A stretch of DNA of 64,000 nucleotides, taken from positions 1,922,001-1,986,000 of the forward strand of contig NZ_CP018937.1 in the NCBI RefSeq assembly GCF_002849695.1. The letters run 5' to 3'. This document shows positions 41,988-51,495 of this stretch, piece after piece. Below the pieces are notes generated by a model. That model saw nothing but the letters and a program-made list of their open reading frames with translations, was not told where the DNA came from and made no database searches. How positions within the stretch are numbered: position 1 is the first letter of the stretch; each line of letters opens with the position of its first letter. The stretch is from Bacteroides fragilis (GTDB lineage: Bacteria > Bacteroidota > Bacteroidia > Bacteroidales > Bacteroidaceae). The translations under genes and the position numbers were made by a program.

Positions 41988-44336
41988 ATGATACGACACT
42001 ATTTTAAAATCGCATTCCGAAATCTGCAGAAATATAAAACTCAGAGTATCATCAGTGTTATCGGATTGGCTGTAGGAATCACCTGCTTCACGCTTGCTAC
42101 CTTATGGATACGCTATGAAATGACATACGATACTTTTCATAGAAAGGCCGACAATATCTATATGGTTAGAGCACAGCTCAAATCGGCAACCGGTGTACTA
42201 AGCAATTCACTGCCATATCCTGCCATAGAATATCTGAAAAAGAATTTACCCGAGATAGAAGACATCTGCGGAATCTCTCCCATAAGACGGAAACTTCAGT
42301 TCAATGACAGGAGTGAGAATCTGCTGACTGTCGAAGTAGACTCTGCCTTTATCAACATGTTCGATATACGTCTCCTAAAAGGAAATGTCAACTTTCTTAA
42401 AGAAAGAGGAAAAGAAATAGCCATCACCGAATCGCTGGCTAAAAGTTGGTTCGGAGAAGAAGACCCTTTAGGAAAAGAGGTTGAGTTGGGAGGGCGTCTT
42501 TGCCGGATATGTGCAGTCGTCAGCGATTGGTCACAACACTCCAATCTGGCATACAGTATCTTGCTACCCATCCGCCATTACCCCGACTGGTTAAGTGAAA
42601 CGGAACAAATATTTATTCGCATACGTTCCAATACGGACATTGAGAGCTTTCAAAAAAGAGTATCTGCTATCAACCTCTCTAAACAAGAAAAAGAGAGCAG
42701 TTTGGGCCAATTGACCATAACGCCGATTACCTCACTCCGCTATTCAGATTACTTAAATAGAGACGAAATCGTTATTTCGTTTAATTATATCCGTTATTTT
42801 GCCATAGCAGGGGCTCTGGTCATCCTATGCTCGCTATTCAATTACCTGACTCTCTTTATCAGTCGTCTTCGCATGCGTGGCCGTGAAATGGGACTTCGCA
42901 AAGTTTGTGGTGCTACAGACCATTCACTGTTCGCACTATTCTCCATCGAATACCTGTTAGTATTGATTGCCGGATCTGCAACAGGAATGGTCCTTATAGA
43001 GTTATGTTTATCACGATTTATAGAACTGGCACAAATATCAGAAACAACATCACTATATTCAGAAGCAATGATATACATCATTGCGGTAATTATCCTGTCA
43101 TTTATCATTTCACAAATCCCTCTGTATTACTTCAGAAAACGGACTTTACAAAATAATATTCAAAACAAAAAAGAGACCGCTCAACGGGGGATATTTCGCA
43201 AATCCGGATTGGTCATGCAGTTAATTATCAGCTTAGGCTTCATTTTCTGCACAGCTGTCATGATGAAACAACTTTATTATCTGAAAAACACAGATCTGGG
43301 TATGGAACGACACAACTTAGCCAACGTTGCCATCTGGATGAAGGGAGGTGATATCAATGAATGGAATACTAAAATTGCCAGTTTGCCCATGGTTACGGAA
43401 ACTTTGCCGCCACACTATTTCCCGATCATTCCCACAGGGCCAATGATGTATACAGAGATCAACGGATGGGATGGGCAGAACAAAACAAATGATGAAACAT
43501 ATTCGGTAGGTATCATGCCTTCGGGCGAAGATTTCTTCAGATACTACGGATTGCATTTGTCGGAAGGAGAATGGTTATCTGATAAGAGTATTACAAATGA
43601 TGTTATCATCAATGAAACCGCCGCATTAAAATTCGGGTGGAAAAGTGCCGTCGGAAAGAAATTCTACTCAGAATACGACGGACAGAAAACATTCTATCAT
43701 GTGATAGGAGTTGTGAAAGACTTTAGCCATCTTCCCCCTACGGTTGCTCCGCAACCTCTCGCCTTTGTCCGTGCCGAAGAGCAGCAATATTTGTGGGGAC
43801 GTGCCAGTATCCTATTCAAGTTTAAAGAAGGAAGCTGGAAAGCTTGTCTGGACACAATTCAAAAAATGCAGAACGAAGATTTCCCGTCTTCTTTCATGAG
43901 ACTGTATAACGAAGAGGAGGAATACAACAAATATCTGCGCTCCGAAGATGCACTTATGACCTTATTGGGAATTGTTTCTTTGGTCTGTGTCATTATCTCC
44001 ATTTTTGGCATTTTCTCTCAAGTGACTTTGTCATGCGAACAACGACGTAAAGAAATAGCTATCCGCAAAGTGAACGGAGCTACCATAAAGAACATCTTGC
44101 AGATGTTCTTTAAAGAGTATTTCATTCTTTTGTTTATAGCCGCCATCATTGCGTTTCCAATCAGCCACATCATCATGCAAACATGGATTGAAAGTTACAT
44201 CCGGCAAACGACTATTCCGGGCTGGATGTACGTCGCCATCTTTATTGGCATAGCGGGAGTTATTGTCATCAGTATTTTCTCAAGAGTATGGAGTGCTGCC
44301 CGGCAAAACCCGGCAGAGGTAGTAAAAACAGAATAA
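41988..44336 (+). CDS. FtsX/MacB-type double permease 2
   Basis: A 782-residue permease with the same two-half layout. The start MIRHYFKIAFRNLQKYKTQS and the following IIS.IGLA.G.TCF block are nearly the same as in permease 3, pointing to a tandem duplication of this pair. Coupling-helix motifs are MRGREMGLRKVCGATDHSLFA (first half) and RRKEIAIRKVNGATIKNIL at about 685 (second half). It ends NPAEVVKTE, identical to the permease 3 end. It is first in the second sigma54 unit; permease 3 follows after 12 bases. The substrate is unknown; the large periplasmic loops fit a MacB-like mechanotransmission role. Confidence 0.88.
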   Translation: MIRHYFKIAFRNLQKYKTQSIISVIGLAVGITCFTLATLWIRYEMTYDTFHRKADNIYMVRAQLKSATGVLSNSLPYPAIEYLKKNLPEIEDICGISPIRRKLQFNDRSENLLTVEVDSAFINMFDIRLLKGNVNFLKERGKEIAITESLAKSWFGEEDPLGKEVELGGRLCRICAVVSDWSQHSNLAYSILLPIRHYPDWLSETEQIFIRIRSNTDIESFQKRVSAINLSKQEKESSLGQLTITPITSLRYSDYLNRDEIVISFNYIRYFAIAGALVILCSLFNYLTLFISRLRMRGREMGLRKVCGATDHSLFALFSIEYLLVLIAGSATGMVLIELCLSRFIELAQISETTSLYSEAMIYIIAVIILSFIISQIPLYYFRKRTLQNNIQNKKETAQRGIFRKSGLVMQLIISLGFIFCTAVMMKQLYYLKNTDLGMERHNLANVAIWMKGGDINEWNTKIASLPMVTETLPPHYFPIIPTGPMMYTEINGWDGQNKTNDETYSVGIMPSGEDFFRYYGLHLSEGEWLSDKSITNDVIINETAALKFGWKSAVGKKFYSEYDGQKTFYHVIGVVKDFSHLPPTVAPQPLAFVRAEEQQYLWGRASILFKFKEGSWKACLDTIQKMQNEDFPSSFMRLYNEEEEYNKYLRSEDALMTLLGIVSLVCVIISIFGIFSQVTLSCEQRRKEIAIRKVNGATIKNILQMFFKEYFILLFIAAIIAFPISHIIMQTWIESYIRQTTIPGWMYVAIFIGIAGVIVISIFSRVWSAARQNPAEVVKTE

Positions 44337-44348
44337 AAGAGGAAAAGT

Positions 44349-46679
44349 ATGATACGACACTATTTTAAGATTGCTTTCAGAAACTTATTGAAATATAAGG
44401 CCCAAACTATAATTAGTATAATCGGACTGGCTATGGGATTCACCTGTTTCGCTCTTACCGTTTTATGGATTCGCTATGAAATGACATACGACACTTTTCA
44501 CGAGGGAGCCGACCGAATCCATCTAATATACAAGAAATCCATACTGGATGCTACAGGATTTGATAAAACGGTGCCATATCCGGTTTCAACTTCTTTAAAA
44601 AGAATGCTCCCTGAAATAGAGGATGCATGTGCTTTTGAATTTTATAAATCGGATATAACTGTCAATGACGGTGCCACACAACAGCTATACCGGATCAATG
44701 CTGACTCTTGTTTCATGAATATGTTTCGGATACGGGTTCTTGAGGGAAACCTTGACTTTTTAGAATCAGCCAATAAGATAGCCTTGACGGACAAAGCTGC
44801 CAACCGTCTTTTTGGAACAGAAAACCCTATCGGTAAAGAAATCAAAGTCTATGGAGACCCCAAAACAGTTTGTGCCATTGTCAACAGTTGGAGCGAACAT
44901 ACCAATTTACCATTCTCCATATTAGGAGGCGGAATACGGCAATGGCAGGACGTCTGGTACAATAATGGATTCTATGTTTTTATTAAACTTCATCAAGGAG
45001 TAGATGCCAAGGCACTAAGTAATAAACTGAAGCAAACAGAAATAAAGACAAATAAAAACGAGGGGGCTATCAAGGAGTTATTAATGATGCCTGTCAGTAA
45101 ATGCCATTACACGATATTGGCAGACAATAATGCCATTCAGTTCAACTATATTATTCTCTTCGCTGTGATTGGAGGTTTGGTGATCCTTTGTTCGTTGATC
45201 AACTATCTGTCACTGTTTATCAGCCGCCTATGGATGCGGGCCAAGGAGCTTGCATTACGCAAAGTTTGCGGTTCGTCCAATCGGAACCTGTTTGCTTTAC
45301 TGACCATCGAGTTCCTGGTTATCCTGATTTCGGCCGGATTGATAGGCATGGCATTAATAGAATTAGTATTGTCGGAGTTTAAGGAACTTTCGGGAGTGAC
45401 AGACGGAAATATATATTGGGAATCATCTCTGTATTTTATGATTATTATTGGATGTTCTCTTTGCCTCTTCATGCCCGTCACTCTCTATTTCAACCGACAG
45501 ACCCTGCACACCAACATACAGAAGAGTAACACAAACAGACATCGATATTTCATTCGTAAGGCAAGTATCCTGTTTCAGTTATCAATCAGTATAGGATTCA
45601 TTTTCTGTATCTGCATTATAATGAAACAACTCTATTTCCTAAGTACTACAGATATCGGCATAGAACGTAAAAACATTGCTACCTTAAGCTTGTATCCGCA
45701 AGACAATCTACCTCCCGCAGCAGATAAAATAGAGCAGATACCTTCTGTTACTCAAATACTGAAAGGACATTTCTCTTTGCTCCCGAGAACAGTGTCTATG
45801 TCTATGGCTTTCAAGGACTGGGATGGCAAACAACCTTCGGACCCCGATATGAACATGGAAGTACTGATGGAAAGTGAGGAATTGGCCCAATTCTATGGCA
45901 TCCGGCTTTTAAAAGGGAAAATGCTGAAAGAAGGAGAAAGTGACGCAAGCACTATTGTTATCAACGAAACGGCTGCAAAAGCTTTGGGCTGGAGCGATCC
46001 GATTGGCAAGAAATTAATCAGGCCTAACGGAACAGCCACCACTGTCATCGGTTTGGTCAAAGACTTCCACACTACTTCGCCCACTGTTCCTGTAAAACCA
46101 ATAGCATTCATAGCCAAAGGGTTTTCCGGTTTCTATCTTGGCAAAGGAGATATTCTGATAAAATACAGGGAAGGGGAGTGGCCTAAACTGAAACAGGCTG
46201 TTGAAGATCTTTGCCGAAAAGAATATCCGGACACAAAAATCGTATTATCCAACATGGAAGATGTTTATAACGATTATTTAAAATCTGAACATGCACTCTT
46301 GAAATTATTAAGCTGTGTAGCAATAGTTTGCATTTTGATCGCAATTTTTGGAATATTTTCGTTAATAACACTGGCTTGCGAACAACGTCGCAAAGAGATA
46401 GCTATTCGAAAGGTGAACGGAGCAACACTTAAAAATATACTCTCTATTTTTGCAAAAGAGTACCTCATATTGATACTGCTCTCTTCTCTTCTGGCATTTC
46501 CACTCGGTTATGTCGTCATGAAGTCATGGTTACAGAGCTATGTGGAACAAACCTATATAAATGCTTGGATTTACATCGTTATCTTGGCAGGAACTACTAT
46601 TGTCATAAGCCTTTGTATTGGTTGGAGAGTGTGGAAAGCCGCCCGGCAAAATCCGGCGGAAGTAGTAAAAACAGAATAA
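44349..46679 (+). CDS. FtsX/MacB-type double permease 3
   Basis: A 776-residue permease, closest in the window to permease 2: both start MIRHYFKIAFRNL, share LWIRYEMTYDTFH and end NPAEVVKTE. The first-half coupling motif is MRAKELALRKVCGSSNRNLFA; the second is RRKEIAIRKVNGATLKNIL at about 679. The periplasmic loops diverge much more than the helices (for example ILDATGFDKTVPYPVSTSL), as expected if the copies recognise different partners or cargo. Permease 4 starts 9 bases after its stop, so the three are one translation-linked block. Confidence 0.88.
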   Translation: MIRHYFKIAFRNLLKYKAQTIISIIGLAMGFTCFALTVLWIRYEMTYDTFHEGADRIHLIYKKSILDATGFDKTVPYPVSTSLKRMLPEIEDACAFEFYKSDITVNDGATQQLYRINADSCFMNMFRIRVLEGNLDFLESANKIALTDKAANRLFGTENPIGKEIKVYGDPKTVCAIVNSWSEHTNLPFSILGGGIRQWQDVWYNNGFYVFIKLHQGVDAKALSNKLKQTEIKTNKNEGAIKELLMMPVSKCHYTILADNNAIQFNYIILFAVIGGLVILCSLINYLSLFISRLWMRAKELALRKVCGSSNRNLFALLTIEFLVILISAGLIGMALIELVLSEFKELSGVTDGNIYWESSLYFMIIIGCSLCLFMPVTLYFNRQTLHTNIQKSNTNRHRYFIRKASILFQLSISIGFIFCICIIMKQLYFLSTTDIGIERKNIATLSLYPQDNLPPAADKIEQIPSVTQILKGHFSLLPRTVSMSMAFKDWDGKQPSDPDMNMEVLMESEELAQFYGIRLLKGKMLKEGESDASTIVINETAAKALGWSDPIGKKLIRPNGTATTVIGLVKDFHTTSPTVPVKPIAFIAKGFSGFYLGKGDILIKYREGEWPKLKQAVEDLCRKEYPDTKIVLSNMEDVYNDYLKSEHALLKLLSCVAIVCILIAIFGIFSLITLACEQRRKEIAIRKVNGATLKNILSIFAKEYLILILLSSLLAFPLGYVVMKSWLQSYVEQTYINAWIYIVILAGTTIVISLCIGWRVWKAARQNPAEVVKTE

Positions 46680-46688
46680 AAAAATAGC

Positions 46689-49079
46689 ATGATACGATCT
46701 TATTTAAAAATAACATGTAGGAATCTTCTGAAGTATAAAGCTCAGAACATACTCAGCATTATTGGACTCTCCATCGGTTTTATAGCCTTTTTGTTAGGTG
46801 GCTACTGGTACTACTGGGAGCACCATTTTGACAGTTTTCATCCACAAAGTGAACATACTTATGCCTTGACGACTACCGGAATATTTAAAACAGCCGATGG
46901 GTTGGAAGGAGAACTGAACCAAATACACCAGCTGGCGGAGAAAGAGATAATAGCATTCCCTGAAATAGCTAAGGTATGCCATGTCAGCGATGTGAAATAT
47001 GAAGCAGATGGTAAAGAAAGAAGTTGGATAGGAATGGCAGTAGACTCCACTTTTTTTGATATCTTCCAATGCCGGATGATCGAAGGAAATTATCATAAAA
47101 CGCCTTATAACGCAAACTTTGTAATTCTGACCCGGAAAATGGCAAAACATCTTTATGGAGATAGCAGCTGTATAGGGAAAGAAGTGAAAATTAATAAAGA
47201 AATATCTTACACCGTTGCGGGAGTAATGGAGAATTATCCGCAGAACAGTGATTTTAAGTTTGAGTATCTCATTCTGAATACCCCCCAAGCCAATATTGTG
47301 AAGCGTAGTACCACTTATGTATTATTACACTCCAGTGCCAATGCATCACATCTGAATAAGAAAATAACATCTTTCCGGATTAAAGAGGCAGACACTCAAA
47401 GGGATACTTATTCCGAATGGCATTTCCACTTACGTTCATTGCCCGAGGTTCATGTCTACTGTTCTCCGGAACTCAAGGGAAGATTTCAACATATCGGCAT
47501 TTTGGCAACAGCAGGTTTACTGGCTTTTGTCAGTGCGTTAATGAATCTGCTCGTATTGTTCATCGGACAACAGCAACGAAAAGCACGGTATAATTCAACT
47601 TTTTCAACTCTCGGAGCTTCTACCCTGAGCTTGGTAGGTAAAAACCTGCTTGAGCTCATTATACCTTTATTCATCGCTTTTTTGATATCAATGGGAGTTT
47701 GTGAGTTCTTATTTCCATATTATAAAGATTATACCAGCCTGGTGGCAGAGAGTAACAGTTATTATTTTGGCACGATTCAAAGCATCACCAGACAGGAAAT
47801 ATTTGGAACAGCTCTTTGGATCTATCCGTTATGTTGTGTTGTTTTCCTTGTCATAAGTCTGCTTCCCATCATCGGATTGCTGAAACGAAGCAGTCATGGG
47901 ACTTCAACGTCCTTACGAAACGGATTAATCATCGGACAAATATTTATTGGTGCTTTATTTCTTTTCACTTCATGTATGTTCTACAGTCAATATAGCTTCA
48001 TGACACACACAGATAAAGGGCTCGTTACAGACCATATATGGCAAATCGATTTAGGATATGATGCGACTTATAATAAAGACTGCAGTCCTTTTATAGCAGC
48101 ATTAAAAGAAAGCTCTGCTATCGAAGGAGTGACAGCTTTAACACAGCCGATCCTTGTTTTCAGAGGGGAATGGTATTGTACTTTCATTACCAATTTCCCT
48201 ATTGAAGGACGGAATTCTGATGAATCTGAGGAGGATAACTGCGTCATCGTACAAAAGAATTTTCTCCCATTCTTTGGGATGAAGATGAAAGAAGGAGAAT
48301 GGATACAAAATCAAGGAACAGAAGATATCGTTGTCAATGAAACCGGGGCACGCCAACTTAATATCCCTTCCTTAACAGGTCGTCCTATTATCAATAATAC
48401 AGGAACCGATGCAAAGTCTTATAGAATCAGTGGTATTTTACGCGACTTTTACTATTGTCCGATGCAATATCCTCTGTCGAAGACCTTCTTTATGTATCAA
48501 AGCAATGCCGATGCTGCGAAAGCTTACAACGGTTTCCGGTACTTCTATATAAAGGTACGTCCGGGAAAAGAAAAGCAAGCATTGGAACATGTCCGGCAGA
48601 TTTATCCGGAATATAGCAAAGGAGAGATTACCGAAGATGCACAGATCATTCAGCTCTCTACATTGATGGAATTGTTCAACCGGCCGGAAAAGATGATGTT
48701 CCGTATTTTCCTGCTATTGGCTATCCTTTGCATTCTCATTTCTTCATTCGGAGTATACTTTCTGGTTTCGCTCTCTACTGAGCAACGCAAGAAAGAAATA
48801 GCCATTCGGAAAGTAAACGGTGCACGATTCTCTGATATTTTGTGCCTGTTTTTTAAAGAGTATTTATGGCTGACTTTAACCGGTAATGCGATTGCTCTTC
48901 CGTTAGGATATATCTTTATCCGCCGCTGGCTGGAAACCTACGCATACCACACGGGCTTCCACGGATGGCTGTTTATATGTGTGTTTCTTTTTACCTGTAT
49001 TATTGTTATCCTTTCCGTTATAAAACAAGTAATAATAGCAGCTAAAATAAATCCAGCGGAATGTATGAAAAGTGAATAA
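46689..49079 (+). CDS. FtsX/MacB-type double permease 4
   Basis: A 796-residue permease, last in the second unit. It starts MIRSYLKITCRNLLKYKAQN. The second-half coupling motif RKKEIAIRKVNGARFSDIL (about 698) is intact and the tail is NPAECMKSE. The first-half motif has decayed to RKARYNSTFSTLGASTLSL, lacking the E-x-x-L-R-K core, so only the second half may be able to engage the ATPase in the usual way. The gene is followed by a gap containing activator site C and the promoter of the third unit. Confidence 0.86.
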   Translation: MIRSYLKITCRNLLKYKAQNILSIIGLSIGFIAFLLGGYWYYWEHHFDSFHPQSEHTYALTTTGIFKTADGLEGELNQIHQLAEKEIIAFPEIAKVCHVSDVKYEADGKERSWIGMAVDSTFFDIFQCRMIEGNYHKTPYNANFVILTRKMAKHLYGDSSCIGKEVKINKEISYTVAGVMENYPQNSDFKFEYLILNTPQANIVKRSTTYVLLHSSANASHLNKKITSFRIKEADTQRDTYSEWHFHLRSLPEVHVYCSPELKGRFQHIGILATAGLLAFVSALMNLLVLFIGQQQRKARYNSTFSTLGASTLSLVGKNLLELIIPLFIAFLISMGVCEFLFPYYKDYTSLVAESNSYYFGTIQSITRQEIFGTALWIYPLCCVVFLVISLLPIIGLLKRSSHGTSTSLRNGLIIGQIFIGALFLFTSCMFYSQYSFMTHTDKGLVTDHIWQIDLGYDATYNKDCSPFIAALKESSAIEGVTALTQPILVFRGEWYCTFITNFPIEGRNSDESEEDNCVIVQKNFLPFFGMKMKEGEWIQNQGTEDIVVNETGARQLNIPSLTGRPIINNTGTDAKSYRISGILRDFYYCPMQYPLSKTFFMYQSNADAAKAYNGFRYFYIKVRPGKEKQALEHVRQIYPEYSKGEITEDAQIIQLSTLMELFNRPEKMMFRIFLLLAILCILISSFGVYFLVSLSTEQRKKEIAIRKVNGARFSDILCLFFKEYLWLTLTGNAIALPLGYIFIRRWLETYAYHTGFHGWLFICVFLFTCIIVILSVIKQVIIAAKINPAECMKSE

Positions 49080-49088
49080 GCCGTCAGA

Positions 49089-49123
49089 GTGCGTATTCGC
49101 ACCGGAATCGTGCAATATCACAC
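49089..49123 (+). promoter_or_regulatory. Activator-binding site C: paired palindromes
   Basis: GTGCGTATTCGCAC (49089-49102) and GTGCAATATCACAC (49110-49123), centres 21 bp apart, second centre 63.5 bp before the TGGCAC box at 49180. The first palindrome begins 10 bases after the permease 4 stop. Confidence 0.82.
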
Positions 49124-49179
49124 ACTGTTTTTGAATGAGCAATAGATGTAATATACATGAATACAGTACTATACAAGTT

Positions 49180-49195
49180 TGGCACATTTATTGAA
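49180..49195 (+). promoter_or_regulatory. Sigma54-type promoter C
   Basis: TGGCAC-ATTTA-TTGAA. The -24 half is a perfect TGGCAC. The start codon of permease 5 follows after 47 bases, a longer leader than in A and B. Confidence 0.8.
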
Positions 49196-49242
49196 TCTAT
49201 AATAACAATAAAAGACATAAAAACAAATAATGCAAACGAATT

Positions 49243-51471
49243 ATGATATTACATTATATAAAAGCTACATTCAGACAATTGATAAAACACAAAACGCAGA
49301 CTATCATTTCTATATTGGGAATCACTTGCGGATTGCTTTGCTTCAGTGTTTGCAATTATTATAATCGTATTTTCAGTACTGGCAATAAAGATTTAGCAAC
49401 TTATGAACGTCAGGCTGAAATATGGATAGAGGGAAATGCATACCAAGTAAATATTCCAATACAAGACTTTGAAAAAAAAATCGGAAAAGAAAACTTTGAA
49501 GCAGTTGCTTTTTATTTCAACGCTAATGCCAAGATTACTTTGGATGAAACCATTTATTATAAGATAAGCAAAACTGAATGCAATGCCGATTATTTCAAAG
49601 TATTTCCTGCCAAGTGTGTGAACGGGTCATTACAACAGTTTGGAATATCATATAATGAGGCAGTAGTAACTACTGATTTTGTGAGAGAATTCTGTGGTAA
49701 TAAATCTCCGTTGGGAAAGAGCATACTAACTGAAAATGGAAGAAACTATACGATTATTGCCGTCATAGAGCCTTATCCGGCAGGGATGAACAACTACCAC
49801 AATCAGTATGATGTTTTTCTCCCGTTAGCAGAAAACGCTTCATTTGGAGCACACAAAATCTTATTAAAACATGCAGAAGATGCCGAACGGCTCTCTCAAT
49901 ATCTACAAAAGTTAGAACTTTTTCCAAAATTCCCGGAATGGGTACCTCAAATAGTATTAGAAAGCAAAATGGAGCACAAGTCCGGTGCCGAATTATGGAT
50001 TGCATTTCTTGGGATATTGGTTCTATTGGTAGGTATGATCAACTATTTCTCGTTCAGCATAGGAACATTTGCCAATCGCTGCAAAGAAATCAGTCTACGT
50101 AGTACATTAGGAGCTACTTATTCAGGACAATTCATGCTACTTTTCCTTGAACAAGCTGTCGTTATCCTGATTAGTGGAATAATCACCTTAGCTGTCACCG
50201 AAAGTTTCCTACCCTGGTTTATAAGTACGTTTTCGTATGAGATGCAAAAAGAATTGTATATTGATACCTATCGGCTCTGGAAATACGAATGCCAATACTT
50301 GATTGGGATACTGTCAATCAGTGCCTTAGTCTCTCTTCTTTCATCATGGTATATTACGCGTAAAACCGCGGCGCAAGGTTTAAAGGGGGGAACTGCTACT
50401 GGTCAGCGTCACATCATAAGAAACTCTTTATTGGGTTTCCAACTTTTCTTCTCCCTTTTATTCGTCATTGGAACAGTCAGTATTTGGATGCAGATGCAGG
50501 AGTATAACCGAATAGCCAATCCGTACTTGAGTGCTAAAGAAAAGAAAGAAATCATGGTATTGGATATTAGAGGATATAACCGTATCGAAGAGAACCGGCA
50601 GGAACTTATAAGTTTTCTCCGTTCACGCCACTGGAACGAAAAAATGGCATATAGTAACAGAGATTATGCTCAGGATTATGGGTTCACAGAACTTATTTAC
50701 GTTTCAGACGAATATTTTGAATTGATGAATATAGATTGTAAACACCAGGCAGGGGAACCATTTTGTTATGTAAACGAACAGCTATATCAGACTTTACAGA
50801 CAGATTCTACTCCGGAAATCTATCGTTATCAAAACAAAATATATCCAGTGAAAGGTTTGGTACATATAGGTTGTGACTCACCAAGCGCAAAGCTACTCGC
50901 TATTCTGCCCATTTCTGCAATGAACAATGAAATTGGAAAAATTTATATCCAGTTAGCCTCCAATGTTTCTCACAAAGATATAGAAGCAGAGATGGCCGGA
51001 AAGATAAATCAATATTTGCCGCAAAACGAACCTTTTGAGTTCATCAGCTTATATAAAGAACAAATCGGTCTGAGGAGTATCTCACTTATATGGCTATTCA
51101 TTGTTTGCTCCTCTATTTGCCTACTGATTACGATGTTAGGAATTTATGGTGCAATCAGTATTGACACCGTACGCAGACAAAAAGAGGTGGCTATCCGTAA
51201 AATTAATGGTGCACGCCTGTTGAATATTTATTGGTTATTTGGGAAAACCTACCTGATTTTATTCTTAATATCTTCTATTTTAGGGAGTTTGAGCAGTTTG
51301 TTTATCATGATTACAGGTAGCCAACATAAAATCATTCTATTTGATTACGCTAACCCATGGCTTTGGATATATTCTCTTTTGCTCTTAATAATAATTATAG
51401 CAGGTACTGTTAGCTGGCAAATATACCATATTGCACGAACTAACCCGGCGGAAGTTATTAAAAACGAATAA
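49243..51471 (+). CDS. FtsX/MacB-type double permease 5
   Basis: A 742-residue permease, the shortest of the seven, first in the third unit. It starts MILHYIKATFRQLIKHKTQT. Its first-half coupling motif is NRCKEISLRSTLGATYSGQFM and its second RRQKEVAIRKINGARLLNIYW at about 644, with I in place of V in the KVNGA core, a trait shared with permease 6. It ends NPAEVIKNE. The shorter length comes from the periplasmic loops. It is followed by permease 6 after 24 bases. Confidence 0.88.
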   Translation: MILHYIKATFRQLIKHKTQTIISILGITCGLLCFSVCNYYNRIFSTGNKDLATYERQAEIWIEGNAYQVNIPIQDFEKKIGKENFEAVAFYFNANAKITLDETIYYKISKTECNADYFKVFPAKCVNGSLQQFGISYNEAVVTTDFVREFCGNKSPLGKSILTENGRNYTIIAVIEPYPAGMNNYHNQYDVFLPLAENASFGAHKILLKHAEDAERLSQYLQKLELFPKFPEWVPQIVLESKMEHKSGAELWIAFLGILVLLVGMINYFSFSIGTFANRCKEISLRSTLGATYSGQFMLLFLEQAVVILISGIITLAVTESFLPWFISTFSYEMQKELYIDTYRLWKYECQYLIGILSISALVSLLSSWYITRKTAAQGLKGGTATGQRHIIRNSLLGFQLFFSLLFVIGTVSIWMQMQEYNRIANPYLSAKEKKEIMVLDIRGYNRIEENRQELISFLRSRHWNEKMAYSNRDYAQDYGFTELIYVSDEYFELMNIDCKHQAGEPFCYVNEQLYQTLQTDSTPEIYRYQNKIYPVKGLVHIGCDSPSAKLLAILPISAMNNEIGKIYIQLASNVSHKDIEAEMAGKINQYLPQNEPFEFISLYKEQIGLRSISLIWLFIVCSSICLLITMLGIYGAISIDTVRRQKEVAIRKINGARLLNIYWLFGKTYLILFLISSILGSLSSLFIMITGSQHKIILFDYANPWLWIYSLLLLIIIIAGTVSWQIYHIARTNPAEVIKNE

Positions 51472-51495
51472 AAACAAATTACACTATACACCATT

